Assembly: GCF_902806685.2 (NCBI RefSeq)
Contig: NC_048542.1
Coordinates: 914,533-978,532, forward strand
Origin: Maniola hyperantus
Lineage: Eukaryota; Arthropoda; Insecta; Lepidoptera; Nymphalidae
DNA: 64,000 bases
Direction: 5' to 3'
Numbering within the stretch: position 1 is the first letter of the stretch; each line of letters begins with the position of its first letter. Both the position numbers and the translations under genes were made by a program. This document shows, piece after piece, positions 10,641-20,905 of this stretch. The notes under the pieces are model-generated. The model was given only the letters and a program-made list of their open reading frames with translations. It was not told where the DNA came from and ran no database searches.

Positions 10641-10902
10641 TGACTTTGTCCGCGGTACACATTATGTAATTCATAGACTATCTTACTTCTGTATAAACTA
10701 GCTTTTTAATATTGAAAGAGTCATAAAAATCAGTTCAGAAGTTACTTAGTTTATCGATTACAAAGAAACAAACATAACTTTCCTCTTCATAGTATTAGTA
10801 TAGATGTGACATTGCCTTAGTTTTTAGTAGAGTGTAAGCTGTTACACAATATTATTAAAAAGCAGCATTTCAAAACTTGAGATGTCGCAATGCGCCAAAA
10901 GT

Positions 10903-10910
10903 TATCGATA
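10903..10910 (+). promoter_or_regulatory. DRE-type element upstream of beta-tubulin gene 2
   Basis: Exact TATCGATA 155 bp before the start codon, within a locally GC-rich stretch (10880-11030) that has no TATA box. In Drosophila, DREF sites mark promoters of broadly expressed genes, which fits a general beta-tubulin. The function is inferred from the motif and its position. Confidence 0.5.
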
Positions 10911-11064
10911 CACGCCGCGCGTCACTATTCGATACCTCGCTTTCGTGGAGCGCTCGCCGGAACGAACGGCGCTATTATTCTTCAAGCAGCCACGAAAGTA
11001 CGTGGTGCGTGCGGAGCAGAAAATATATTAGTGTTAAGTAATTTATTAAGTTCACATTCACAAA

Positions 11065-11121
11065 ATGAGGGAAATCGTACACATTCAAGCCGGTCAGTGC
11101 GGAAACCAGATCGGCGCTAAG
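11065..11121 (+). CDS. Beta-tubulin gene 2, exon 1 (codons 1-19)
   Basis: Encodes MREIVHIQAGQCGNQIGAK, the invariant beta-tubulin N-terminus. MREI is the tetrapeptide known to mediate co-translational autoregulation of tubulin mRNA, and GQCGNQ contacts the nucleotide. The exon ends at AAG followed by GTAAAT, a good donor. The intron position after codon 19 (phase 0) is the one shared by insect beta-tubulins. AAA precedes the ATG. Confidence 0.97.
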
Positions 11122-12124
11122 GTAAATACCATGTTTTTTATACTTTGCATAGGTTTTTGTGCTATCGTCTGGGAATGCGCGGCCGGCATTTTGTGACGCC
11201 ACCAAGTCCCGTAGAAAAACTGACCTCACAAAGAAAGCAGTTGTTTATAAAGTACCTACCTAACTTACCTAATACGTGAATTAAAGCCTACAAAGTAACT
11301 TGTCACTAATTTTCTTGTACTCTGAGTGGGTGTGGCTGTTCGATTTTCGAATTTTGCGCATGCTCCGTTTCGCATAGAAGTTATCATTTCCTAAGGTTAG
11401 AAACAAAACTAGCTATGTAAACTTGTTATAATCATACTAAAATGTTCATTTCAGTTATCTTTTTGTGTAAATTGAAAGTTTTGAATTACGAGTAGGTACC
11501 GAAGTAGTCAGTGACTTTCACGTTGATTTTCTAGTTCAATTTTTTCAATCCACGTGCTGTGTCGCCATTTGCCGGTCGCTCTCGCTGTCCACAGTTCTTT
11601 GTTCGAAATTTGAAATTTTATTTTCGTCGTAAACACACTTCAACTCAGTTTTGGTTCGAAATTCAAATATCGATTGTTAAGTGTATGAATCATTTTAATC
11701 TACCTATTGTTTCGATAACGTTATTGAGTATGCACTGAAATTGAATATTTACTGATATTTACCTATAAATGATCCTAGGAAAAAAAGTAGATTTTTTTTG
11801 GAACTGCTTTGCCGCCATGAAAAAACCGTTAGGGCACGCATAGTTGAGCCCCCAAGGTTAGGTATTTACCTACGCGTCCCACTGATAAAGGGCGACCAAT
11901 AAGAATGCCTTATTTGTAACGTTCGAATTACAAAGTAGGAACTATAACAGCTGCCGTATGGCAGTTTTTTCCTCCAGGAAATTAGCCATGTGTAAAAAGG
12001 GCCATTTTGCCTGTTGGTGAACATTTGAAACCATTTTTTTTGCATTTAAGTAGATATGTAGGCTGTATGGATGGTCAGATGGCATATTTACATAAAGCCC
12101 ACAAGAAAAACTGGTTTTATGACC

Positions 12125-12300
12125 AAAAACCTAGCCAACTGCGAGTCAGACTCTCGAATAGATGGTTCCGTACCACAATTCAACATTTTGCACTACGAAT
12201 GTGTACACATCACAAAAAAATAATTAAAGTGTTAACAAATTCTTTTACGATGGCACGGAATCCTTCTTGTGCGAGTCCGACTCGCACTTAACCGGTTTTT
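12125..12300. repeat. Family A remnants, two opposed ends
   Basis: AGCCAACTGCGAGTCAGACT near 12131 is a family A end in - orientation. Near 12250 the same terminal sequence appears in + orientation (GCGAGTCCGACTCGCACTT). It abuts the full copy at 12301. Confidence 0.6.
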
Positions 12301-12741
12301 AGGGTTCCGTACCTCAAAAGGAAAAACGGAACCCTTATAGGATCACTTTATTGTCTGTCTGTCTGTCTATCCGTCTGTCTGTCAAGAAACCTACAGGGTA
12401 CTTCCCGTTGACCTAGAATCATGAAATTTGGCAGGTAGGTAGATCTTATAGGTGACATTTGGGGGAAAATCTGAAAACCGTGAATTTAGGGTTAGATCAC
12501 ACAAAAAAAATTAAATTGTGGTCATGAACTAATAATTAGTATTTTCAATCTTTCGAAGTGAGCGACTATATCAAGTGGGGTATCATATGAAAGGTCTTCA
12601 CCTGTACATTCTAAAACAGATTTTTATTTATCTTTATGTATCATACCTAGTTTTTGAATTATCCTGCAAAATGTCGAAAAAATACGACTGTAGTACGGAA
12701 CCGTCATTGCGCGAGCCTGACTCGCACTTAGCCGGTTTTTT
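12301..12741 (+). repeat. Repeat family A, full-length copy
   Basis: Complete from GGGTTCCGTACCTC to CACTTAGCCGG, with a short (GTCT)n array. It is the best nearby reference for the consensus. Confidence 0.85.
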
Positions 12742-12850
12742 TAGGGTTCCGTTTTTCCTTTTGAGGTATATTTCCTTATAGGATCGCTATGCTGTCTGTC
12801 TGTCAAGAAATCTATAGGGTACCTACTTCCCGTTGACCTAGAATCATGAA
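12742..12850 (+). repeat. Repeat family A, 5' fragment
   Basis: Starts directly where the previous copy ends. The hairpin loop is rearranged (GGGTTCCGTTTTTCCTTTTG), as if the arm had been flipped. Continues through the GTCT array to GACCTAGAATCATGA. Confidence 0.7.
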
Positions 12851-13040
12851 TTAAATAATTAGTTTAGGTAGATAGTTTCAATAGGTTGGTAATTTTGATT
12901 TAACTTTATTTCATAGGTGACACATTCCTGTTATCAATAGAACATGAAGAAATTAAATGAAGTTAGACTTGCTTTGTGTATGACCTACAAGATTCTAAAT
13001 TCATAGGTTTTAGAGTTCCGTCCGTACCTCAAAAGGAAAA

Positions 13041-13430
13041 ACCGGCCAAGTGCGAGTCAGACTCGCGCTTCTGTACTACAGCTACCGTATTTGATCGACA
13101 TTTTGCACGATAAATCAAAAACTATTATGCCTATAAATAAATAAAAATCTGTTTTAGAATGTACAAGTAAAGCCCTTTTATATGGTAGTGATACCCCACT
13201 TGGTACCTACCTACCTACCTACAGTAATCTTACTTTGAAAGTTGAAAATGGCATTCATGAACACATTTTAATTTTTTTCTTGTGATGTAACCACAAATTC
13301 ACGGTTTTTAGATTTTTCTCCTCGTGTCTATTATAAGACCTACCTTCTTGCTAAATTTCATGATTCTAGGTCAACGGGAAGTACTCTATACCTCTATACA
13401 GACAGACAGACAACAAAGTGATCCTTTTAG
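13041..13430 (-). repeat. Repeat family A copy, reverse orientation
   Basis: From ACCGGCCAAGTGCGAG to AACAAAGTGATCC, missing the terminal hairpin. It is preceded by a stray family A start at 13018, so two copies are fused. Confidence 0.75.
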
Positions 13431-13433
13431 GTG

Positions 13434-13625
13434 TTATGCCCGCGACTTGGTCCGCGTGGAGTTAGGTTTTTAAAATCCCGGCGGAACTCTGATTTTTCGG
13501 GATAAAAAGCAGCCTGTATCCTTCCCCGGGATGCAATCTGTACCAAATTTCGTCAAAATCGGTTGAACGGATGGGCCGTGAAAGGCTAGCAGACAGACAC
13601 TTTCGCAATTATAATATTAGTACGG
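13434..13625 (+). repeat. Repeat family X copy
   Basis: Starts TGCCCGCGACTTGGTCCGCG, continues with GGGATAAAAAGCAGCC, CCAAATTTCGTCAAAATCGG and ends AATTATAATATTAGTACGGA. Non-coding, with a typical lepidopteran dispersed layout. Confidence 0.75.
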
Positions 13626-13662
13626 ATTTCTTCGCAAGTTATTATCTGTGCCAAAAGAAACG

Positions 13663-14023
13663 TATAAGTCCCGCAAATTGCTATTGCGCTGGGACCATGT
13701 CTCATTAACATCGAAAGTTCTAAAGGACGTAATTTGGACGTCATTCAGCTGAAATAAAAATATATATACCACTAGCTCGAAACTTCAGTCTAGTGCTGAC
13801 GTCACTAATTTTTTTTTTTAAAGAATATTAACCATGTTATATGACTAATATTCCCCTGTCCTTTCCAACTAAGCGTCAGGCTTGTGCTAGGAGTAGGTAC
13901 GACAATAGTGCAACGGGCGGGGTTTGAACCGTCGACCTTTCGGTTTTCAGTCCACTCCTTTACCGGTTGAGCTATTGAGGCTCAAAATGGCGGTCACGCG
14001 CAATAGCGATTAGCGGGAGTTAT
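13663..14023. mobile_element. MITE family C copy split by a SINE
   Basis: Left end TAAGTCCCGCAAATTGCTAT and body up to GACGTCACTAA at about 13808. The remainder, AAAATGGCGGTCACGCGC to GCGGGAGTTATA, resumes at 13984. The 16-bp or so terminal inverted repeats are those of the intact copies at 36551, 44606, 49971 and 56525. Confidence 0.8.
13809..13983 (-). mobile_element. SINE-1 copy inserted in MITE family C
   Basis: On the - strand it reads GAGCCTCAATAGCTCAACCG (A-box region), then a B box GGTTCAAACCCC, a body with AGCCTGACGCTTAGTTGG and an A-rich tail. The head resembles a tRNA with a GAA-type anticodon loop (CTGAAAACC), suggesting tRNA-Phe ancestry. Confidence 0.8.
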
Positions 14024-14369
14024 ACAAAAAAGAGCGAATCGATATAATGATAATCGCATAGGAAGGAGCGGCGCATGTCCACGGGTCGTTGATCTCGCTT
14101 CCGCCTCGCTGAAATAACCACTGAAAGCTGTAGTAACTATGACGAAACTGCGCGTTCCTACGGTTTTATTGACCGAAAGACCGACATGAGAGAACTATTC
14201 ATATAAACTTCGTATATAAAGCAACATTCATTGTTTCTTGGAACGAAATATGGCCCATTTCATACTTTGTCAACCGACTTCCAAGGTGTTTCTCAATTCG
14301 GTCCGTTATTTAATGGGTGTAATTTTACACCGATTTTTTCTAGGTTTCTGGACCGATTTGTTAATTTTT

Positions 14370-14605
14370 AGGGTTCCGTACCTCAAAAGGAAAAACGGAA
14401 CCCTTATAGGATCACTTTGTTGTCTGTCTGTCTGTAGGTCTGTCTTCTCGTCAACCTAGAATCATGAAATTTTGCAGGTAGGATTTTTCGGGGAAAAATC
14501 TGGAAACCTTGAAAATGTGGTAACAACTTACATCACACAAAAAAAATTATATTGTGGTCATGAACTAATAATTAGTATTTTCAATTTTTGAAGTAAGATT
14601 ATGTA
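14370..14605 (+). repeat. Repeat family A, 5' half
   Basis: GGGTTCCGTACCTC hairpin, short GTCT array and body up to CTAATAATTAGTATTTTCAA. The 3' half is lost. Confidence 0.7.
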
Positions 14606-14846
14606 GGTAGCCATCTTAAGCCCATCTAGACAGCTCAAGAGCTGAGTGTCGATTTCTAAGAAGCTAGAGAACTAATCCTATTATTATTCGCAATGAAGAC
14701 ACAATACTGATTGGCTTAGTCATAAATCAATCAAGCTTCATAGTCTTGCCTTTTGCAGTCGTATGGACAACGCATCATACCTATTGCGAACTAAGAATAG
14801 GCACTCTTCGTTTATGCATCCGCTAGTGGTAGGTACTTAGAAGAAC

Positions 14847-15060
14847 ATTACGCGGCCGAAAGTAATGTACATCGATCGACCTTTACAGTGCGACAAGGCT
14901 ATCTTGGCGCGTGGCGAAAATCGGAACTTACGTTGCCGTCAAGTGTCCCCTTTGATCTTTGAATATTCTAAGCCTTTGTTCCCCAACAGCGCCCCCCTGT
15001 CAATGTCACTCAAGTGCCAAGAGAGCCTTGTCGCACTGTAGAAGATAGCAGATTTGTAGA
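14847..15060. mobile_element. MITE family D fragment interrupted by MITE family E
   Basis: Left part CGCGGCCGAAAGTAATGTAC up to CGACCTTTA at 14885, then family E, then GAAGATAGCAGATTTGTAGAG. The intact family D element at 62387 shows that CCTTTA and GAATGA should be adjacent. Confidence 0.6.
14886..15038. mobile_element. MITE family E copy, intact, with TA duplication
   Basis: Terminal inverted repeats CAGTGCGACAAGGCT and AGCCTTGTCGCACTG enclose 153 bp, flanked by TA on both sides (14884-14885 and 15039-15040). The layout is that of Tc1/mariner-type non-autonomous elements. A truncated copy is at 49373. Confidence 0.8.
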
Positions 15061-15065
15061 GATTT

Positions 15066-15200
15066 GTACATTCTAAAACAGATTTTTATTTATTTGTATG
15101 CATCATAGTTTTTGAATTATCGTGCAAAATGTCGAAAAAATACGACTGTAGTACAGAACCCTCATTGCGCGAGCCTGACTCGCACTTGGCCGGTTTTTTA
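15066..15200 (+). repeat. Repeat family A, 3' fragment
   Basis: Body from TACATTCTAAAACAG to CACTTGGCCGG, identical in layout to the ends of the full copies. Confidence 0.75.
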
Positions 15201-15445
15201 CGGTTGACATATAAATTCGACCAATGAGTGGTTTCCGCGAAGCTAACTTATGTTTATTGCCTCGTCATGTACCTATAGCGAATGGTAGCGAGAAAGACGT
15301 GGAGTGGACGTCTGATATCATCAGCTGACTCAGGAGTTGGAAGCGTGCCATCACTGGAGCACTCTTGTGATCTCTATACCTATCTACTCCACTGCAGTAC
15401 AGTACGCGGCAGAAAGTAATGTGCTTTTAGAATGAAAGTAGCTGA

Positions 15446-16018
15446 TGCCCACGACTTCGTCTGCGTGAAAAATCCCGGGAACTCTTTGATTTTCTATACT
15501 ATCTATACAATAGGCTGACAAGAAACAGAAATAAGCTTGCAGCTCCTACCTTCCGCCTCAGAAAAGTCCTGAAGTCATTTGTGGGTATGGGTATTACCTT
15601 TTATAATAAAATCCCGCAAACTATTTTGGACTTACCTTTGCACAAGTTTAAAAAATCTATTAAAAAATATGCTCCTGAAAAAAGCATATTACACAATTGA
15701 AGATTATCTAAATGATAAAAGAGCGTTGATTTGACCTGCAGCTCGTTCCAGCAACGCACAAGACTGCAAATACTATTTTATACATGGCACAATCTTGTAC
15801 CTATATCAAATATTTGAAAAGAGCAACCGCCGAGTTTCTTGCTGGTTCTTCTCGGTCTGAAAGGCATTCCGAACCAGTGGTAGATGCATCCGACTATTCG
15901 AAAGTACTTGTAAAAGTTTATTCGAATAAAAAAGATTTTTTTTTCTAAAACCGTTCAGCTGTTTTTGCGTGATTGAGTAACAAACATCCACACTTTCACA
16001 TTTATAATATTAGTAGGA
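15446..16018 (+). repeat. Repeat family X copy split by a LINE 3' end
   Basis: The family X start (GATGCCCACGACTTCGTCTG) runs to about 15500 and its end (GCTGTTTTTGCGTGATTGAG to TATAATATTAGTAGGA) resumes near 15950. The LINE tail lies between them. Confidence 0.7.
15500..15947 (+). mobile_element. Non-LTR retrotransposon 3' end
   Basis: Same family as 5880-6395: FYNKIPQTILDLPLHKFKKS is readable, then a frameshift in an A-run. The 3' UTR has GCAACCGCCGAGTTTCTTGC and a poly-T-rich junction. Only the C-terminal part of ORF2 is present, the usual result of 5' truncation. Confidence 0.8.
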
Positions 16019-16027
16019 TTATTAGGA

Positions 16028-16395
16028 TTTCCCCTTTGTAGAGCGCTCTGTCACTAATACCAAAGATAATATATACAAGTAATATATTATCTTTGCTAAT
16101 ACCTATATGACGTTTTATCGGTCTCAACAACAGGACGATGCTCTACACATCTGCTATCTCCTTCTAAAGGTAGATGTACATTACTTTCTGCCGCATATTG
16201 TTCTTACATATTATGATCTATTTTTCAGCGTACCTGCATTTTATTACATTATCTGATGCCCGCGTCGCGTTTTCGTCCGCGTTTTCGAATTTCTTAAAAT
16301 ACTTAGTACAGGCCAGAGTTATGTTGTGTAAAAGAATCCTCATGCAAAATTTCTAGTCTCAAGACAAATTTAGTGCTACTACTTTCGGCCGAGTA
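16028..16395. mobile_element. MITE family D copy, with inserted palindrome
   Basis: Matches the family D core (GTAGAGCG, ACCTATATGACGTTTT, GTCGGTCTCAAC-like) and ends near a TTTCGGCCG terminal. A roughly 36-bp palindrome with arms AAAGATAATATAT and ATATATTATCTTT interrupts the core at about 16062-16097, with CTAATACC on each side. Family X-like sequence lies within the right part. Confidence 0.55.
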
Positions 16396-16613
16396 CCTAC
16401 TGTATGGTAGTTTATTGATTTGATGCGCTTTTTTGAAGGCGTCGCATGGTCTGATGATATGCGGCTGTCGACCAACTGGGCGCTAGATCAACACTTTGAG
16501 ATGAAAACGTGGACTCCTCATGGATCTACGTTCACCCAACTATAGTTACATCTAAAATCCACACTAATATTATAAACGCGAAAGTGTCTGTCTGTCTGTC
16601 TGTTTGCTAGCCA

Positions 16614-16775
16614 TTCAAGGCAACATTCCGGTACGATGCCATATAGAAACCAAAGAGGCATGGGTTTATTAAAAACTGCCATACCCCTACCAGGTTAGCC
16701 CGCTTCTATCTTAGACTGCCTCATCATTTACCACCAAGGGAAATTGCAGTCAAGGGCTAACTTGTATCGAAAAAA
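16614..16775 (+). mobile_element. SINE-2 3' portion
   Basis: GTACGATGCCATATAGAAACC to GCTAACTTGTATCG plus an A-rich tail, lacking the tRNA-like head. Confidence 0.65.
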
Positions 16776-17000
16776 AAATGCGAAACACAAAGCCAGGCTT
16801 GAAGAATAGTCTGGCGTGGTCTGGCAGTGACACTTACCACATGCAACAGAGTTAGTTGTCTAAAAAGAGCCACAATAAAAGAACTGTCTTGCCGACACTA
16901 AAGCCAGCGAAATGAGGAGAGTTTCTCGATGGAATGACCTCCCAACCTTAAACGCACTCATATATATAATATCTACTCGTGTGCTAGAAATATTAAACAA

Positions 17001-17420
17001 CCGGCCAAGTACGAGTCAGGCCCGCGCAATGAGGGTTCCGTACTACAGTCGTATTTTTTCGATATTTTGCACGATAATTCAAAAACTATGATGCATAAAA
17101 ATAAATAATAATCAGTTTTAGAATGCACAGGTGAAGACCTTTCATATGATACCCTACTTGATATAGTTATCTTACTCCGAAAATTGAAAATAGTAATTAT
17201 TAGTTCATGACCACAATTTAATTTTTTTTGTGTGATCTAACCCTAAATTCACGGTTTTCAGATTTTTTCCCGAATGTCAACTATAAGACCTACCTACGTG
17301 CCAAATTTCATAATTCTAGGTCAACGGGTATACCCTGTAGGTTTCTTGACAGACCGACAGACAAACAGCCAACAAAGTGATCCTATAAGGGTTCCGTTTT
17401 TCCTTTTGAGGTTACCCTAA
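17001..17420 (-). repeat. Repeat family A, full-length copy
   Basis: Runs from CCGGCCAAGTACGAGTCAGG to CCTTTTGAGG with the terminal hairpin arm partly lost. Confidence 0.8.
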
Positions 17421-17696
17421 AAAAGTTGGTATTTTACAAAAAACGCTAAATTGATTCATAATTGAGAGAGTAATTTGCCAATTCCATGACTCGCCAAAAT
17501 ATTGTATGATCATTGAACTTTTATAAGTAACAATAATAAATTGTTGTAAAAGTTTAAAAATTATTTTGTGTGATGACTTCGATTTCATATCTAGTAAGTA
17601 GGAACACTAGAACAATCTTATCGGCATTATCTAATCGGCCTTTCTTTTTCAATTAGCTTTACAACAGCAGTAATGTTTAATCTTTCATCATTTTTA

Positions 17697-18102
17697 CGGT
17701 TCCGCACCTCAAAAGAACCACGGAACCCTTATAGGATCACTTTGTCAGTCTGTCAAGAAAGTTACAGGGTACTTCTCGTTGACTTAGAATCATAAAATTT
17801 GGCAGGTAGGTAGGTCTTATAGCAGACATAAGGGGGAAAATCTGAAAACTGTGAATTTAGGGTTACATCACACAAAAAAAATTAATTGTGGTCATGAACA
17901 AATATTGCTATTTTCAACTTTCAAAGTAAGATTACTGTACCACGTGGGGTATCATATATTATGAAAGGGCTTTACCTGTACATTCTAAAACAGATTTTTA
18001 TTAAGCATAATAGTTTTTGATTTATCGTAAAAATGTCGATAAAATAAGATTGTAGTACGGAACCCTCAGTGCGCGAGTCTGACTCGCACTTGGCCGATTT
18101 TT
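17697..18102 (+). repeat. Repeat family A, full-length copy
   Basis: From GGTTCCGCACCTC to CACTTGGCCG; the GTCT array is reduced to about two units. It lies 280 bp from an inverted copy, so the pair could fold back in pre-mRNA. Confidence 0.8.
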
Positions 18103-18974
18103 AGATTTACTGATTGTATCTAAAATCCAACCATGACAGTTGTTTGAACAAGACCTTTTTAAAGATTTATACCATAATATGGGACATGGTAGTATTTGTA
18201 CATACAATAACGCCCACATTTCTAATCTCTAAGATTTGAACACGATAAGAAGTTATTGGAAAAAACTATGAACTCGTTTCACGCTCGAACCTTATAAGGA
18301 TCGCGAGCCATAAAGTCTACTTTAAACCATAATTTCCACGTTCCTTAAATGGTAACTTATTGCTCCTGGATTGATAACGTTTAAGAAAGTAGAACGACCT
18401 CATGAATATTGTAACAGACATGCGATGAGGGTATGTTTCACTAATCCTGTTGTCCAGGCAACCGGTGACTCATTTTATCGCTCAGCCCTACTCACGTACT
18501 TGAGTCGTTTGCTGATTCATCTACATCCAATAACAAAACTTAGATACCATCATAATATTAACTGACTAGCTGATACGCTCCGATTTTGCTACAGTGGAAT
18601 TTTTGAAAATCAGTGAGGCTTTCTTCATTTTTGCCCGAAACTCTCAATACAATTTTCATAGCTATACAAATTTCATCCCCTAGCTAACCCCTTTGAGGGG
18701 ATTTCTAAAAATCACGTCTATGAATAAAAAAGCCTAAATACCAATTTTCATAAATATGTATAGCTTGAAAAAAAGAGACACCCTCTTACTAATGAATTTC
18801 AAAAATTCTTTCTTGGTCTACGTCTAACCTTAGCCTTATGGGATAGTCTTAGCCTACGTCATAAAAGGAAGCGATTGTCAAAATTTCAAGTTTTTTACTC
18901 CAGTGGTTCAGTCAGTTTATTATGTATAAATTTTACTTAAAGCTTTATTACAGCGGGCTTTCTTTTGTTTCCAG

Positions 18975-20261
18975 TTCTGGGAGATCATCTCGGACGAGCA
19001 CGGCATCGACCCCACCGGCGCCTACCATGGCGACTCCGACTTGCAGCTGGAACGCATCAACGTGTACTACAATGAGGCTTCCGGCGGCAAGTACGTGCCC
19101 CGCGCCATCCTGGTCGACTTGGAGCCCGGCACCATGGACTCTGTCCGCTCGGGACCTTTCGGACAGATCTTCCGCCCCGACAACTTCGTCTTCGGGCAGT
19201 CGGGCGCCGGCAACAACTGGGCCAAGGGACACTACACAGAGGGCGCCGAGCTCGTCGACTCGGTCTTAGACGTAGTACGCAAAGAGGCAGAATCGTGCGA
19301 TTGCCTACAAGGTTTCCAGCTCACACACTCCCTCGGCGGCGGCACCGGATCCGGCATGGGCACACTATTAATTTCCAAAATCAGAGAAGAATACCCCGAC
19401 AGAATCATGAACACATACTCCGTAGTCCCGTCGCCCAAAGTGTCAGACACAGTCGTAGAACCTTACAACGCCACCCTATCAGTCCACCAGCTCGTAGAAA
19501 ACACTGACGAAACATACTGCATCGACAATGAGGCTCTCTACGACATCTGCTTCCGCACGCTCAAACTGTCCACCCCCACGTACGGCGACCTCAACCACCT
19601 GGTGTCGCTCACCATGTCGGGCGTCACCACCTGCCTGCGCTTCCCCGGCCAGCTGAATGCGGATCTCCGCAAGCTGGCCGTCAACATGGTGCCGTTCCCG
19701 CGGCTCCACTTCTTCATGCCCGGCTTCGCCCCTCTCACGTCCCGTGGCAGCCAGCAGTACCGCGCCCTCACCGTGCCCGAGCTCACCCAACAGATGTTCG
19801 ACGCCAAGAACATGATGGCGGCGTGCGACCCGCGCCACGGCCGCTACCTCACCGTCGCCGCCATCTTCCGCGGCCGCATGTCCATGAAGGAGGTGGACGA
19901 GCAGATGCTCAACATCCAGAACAAGAACTCGTCCTACTTCGTGGAATGGATCCCCAACAACGTGAAGACCGCCGTGTGCGACATCCCACCCCGCGGGCTC
20001 AAGATGGCCGCCACCTTCATCGGCAACTCCACCGCCATCCAGGAGCTGTTCAAGCGCATCTCTGAGCAGTTCACCGCCATGTTCAGGCGCAAGGCTTTCT
20101 TGCATTGGTACACCGGCGAGGGCATGGACGAGATGGAGTTCACCGAGGCCGAGAGCAACATGAACGACCTGGTCTCCGAGTACCAGCAGTACCAGGAGGC
20201 GACCGCCGACGAGGACGCCGAGTTCGACGAGGAGCAGGAGCAGGAGATCGAGGAGAACTAA
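18975..20261 (+). CDS. Beta-tubulin gene 2, exon 2 (codons 20-447)
   Basis: Main coding exon of a complete 447-residue beta-tubulin. It follows TTTCCAG and runs from FWEIISDEHG to TAA at 20259-20261. It keeps GGGTGSG (140-146), the T5-loop region VVPSPKVSD, Glu198, Cys239, an unaltered M loop (SRGSQQYRAL, 275-284) and an acidic tail ending EQEIEEN. The tail lacks the EGEF axoneme motif of testis-type beta2-tubulin and the gene has a single intron in the coding region, so I read it as the general (beta1-type) isotype. It lies about 9 kb downstream of gene 1 in the same orientation. Codons are GC-ending almost throughout, unlike the middle of gene 1. A 59-bp run at 19374-19432 is identical to gene 3. 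Confidence in the product is very high; the isotype is inferred. Confidence 0.97.
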   Translation, partial: FWEIISDEHGIDPTGAYHGDSDLQLERINVYYNEASGGKYVPRAILVDLEPGTMDSVRSGPFGQIFRPDNFVFGQSGAGNNWAKGHYTEGAELVDSVLDVVRKEAESCDCLQGFQLTHSLGGGTGSGMGTLLISKIREEYPDRIMNTYSVVPSPKVSDTVVEPYNATLSVHQLVENTDETYCIDNEALYDICFRTLKLSTPTYGDLNHLVSLTMSGVTTCLRFPGQLNADLRKLAVNMVPFPRLHFFMPGFAPLTSRGSQQYRALTVPELTQQMFDAKNMMAACDPRHGRYLTVAAIFRGRMSMKEVDEQMLNIQNKNSSYFVEWIPNNVKTAVCDIPPRGLKMAATFIGNSTAIQELFKRISEQFTAMFRRKAFLHWYTGEGMDEMEFTEAESNMNDLVSEYQQYQEATADEDAEFDEEQEQEIEEN

Positions 20262-20745
20262 CTTCGCGTCGTTCCCCGCTCCCCACTCACCGACCTTTCC
20301 TCATTCTTCTCTGAACTTACCAATATTTTGCTTCTGTAGTTTTATACAACTTTTTGACAGTTCGGATGTGGTTCTGAACTAAATAGAGGACGTTCTGAAG
20401 TTGCGTTACGGTATTTACATTCCCAGTGTTTCCGGACGGAAGGGCGCTCTGGACGTTTATCGCGATATAAACAGTTGGCCTCACGACGTGACCTTCTCTA
20501 CCACCTCGGCGGTGTGTCCACTCACTGATGACACGAAAGGACATCTTTTGTTTGATAAGGCTGAACAAGATTTTTTTAATACCTAAGTTAATTTTTAAAT
20601 CTTTTGTAACCAGTGTGATTGAGTTTAACGTAAGCTTTTTGAAATTAAAAGCTTAGATAATTATGTCGTACAATTTTTTGAAATCGATCAAAGTTTTATT
20701 TATGATATTTCCAGCTGGTGAATAATAAACTACAATTATTTTATT
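20262..20745 (+). other. 3' UTR of beta-tubulin gene 2
   Basis: Non-coding, with short chance frames. The likely transcript end is just after AATAAA at 20724-20729. Confidence 0.6.
20724..20729 (+). terminator. Polyadenylation signal of beta-tubulin gene 2
   Basis: AATAAA in GAATAATAAACTAC, about 465 bp after the stop, followed by a T-rich stretch. A diverged duplicate of this block lies at about 20932-20992. Confidence 0.6.
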
Positions 20746-20784
20746 TCTTTGTTTTATTCCTTCAAGAACCTTACGATTTAAATA

Positions 20785-20905
20785 TCACTTAACGGTGAAG
20801 GAAAACATCGGCAGGAATCCTAAATTTCCCATAATGTTTTCTGCCATTCACTGGGTGAGCGTGGCAGACTGGCCTAAACCGGCTGGGTTGATCATGATAA
20901 TTTTC
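20785..20905 (+). mobile_element. SINE-3 fragment
   Basis: ACGGTGAAGGAAAACATCG to GGTTGATCATGATAA. It lies between the two copies of the tubulin poly(A) region. Confidence 0.65.

Larger units (their letters stand above)
11122..18974 (+). other. Intron 1 of beta-tubulin gene 2 (7853 bp)
   Basis: GT at 11122 and CAG at 18972-18974 join exon 1 to exon 2 in phase 0. The first kilobase or so is largely repeat-free, then come stacked family A copies, family C, D, E and X elements, a LINE 3' end and a SINE. No nested gene recognised. In Drosophila, beta-tubulin first introns can hold enhancers. Confidence 0.85.

Noticed and set aside
19479..20105. Long open frame of 208 codons on the - strand inside tubulin gene 2 (and a similar one inside gene 1)
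   Set aside because: It is the antisense shadow of a GC-rich, highly conserved tubulin exon. Its translation is His/Glu/Val-rich with no domain, and its frame is fixed by tubulin codon use.
20401..20586. Open frame of 61 codons after tubulin gene 2
   Set aside because: It lies in the 3' UTR upstream of the poly(A) signal, with no domain and a counter-frame on the other strand.
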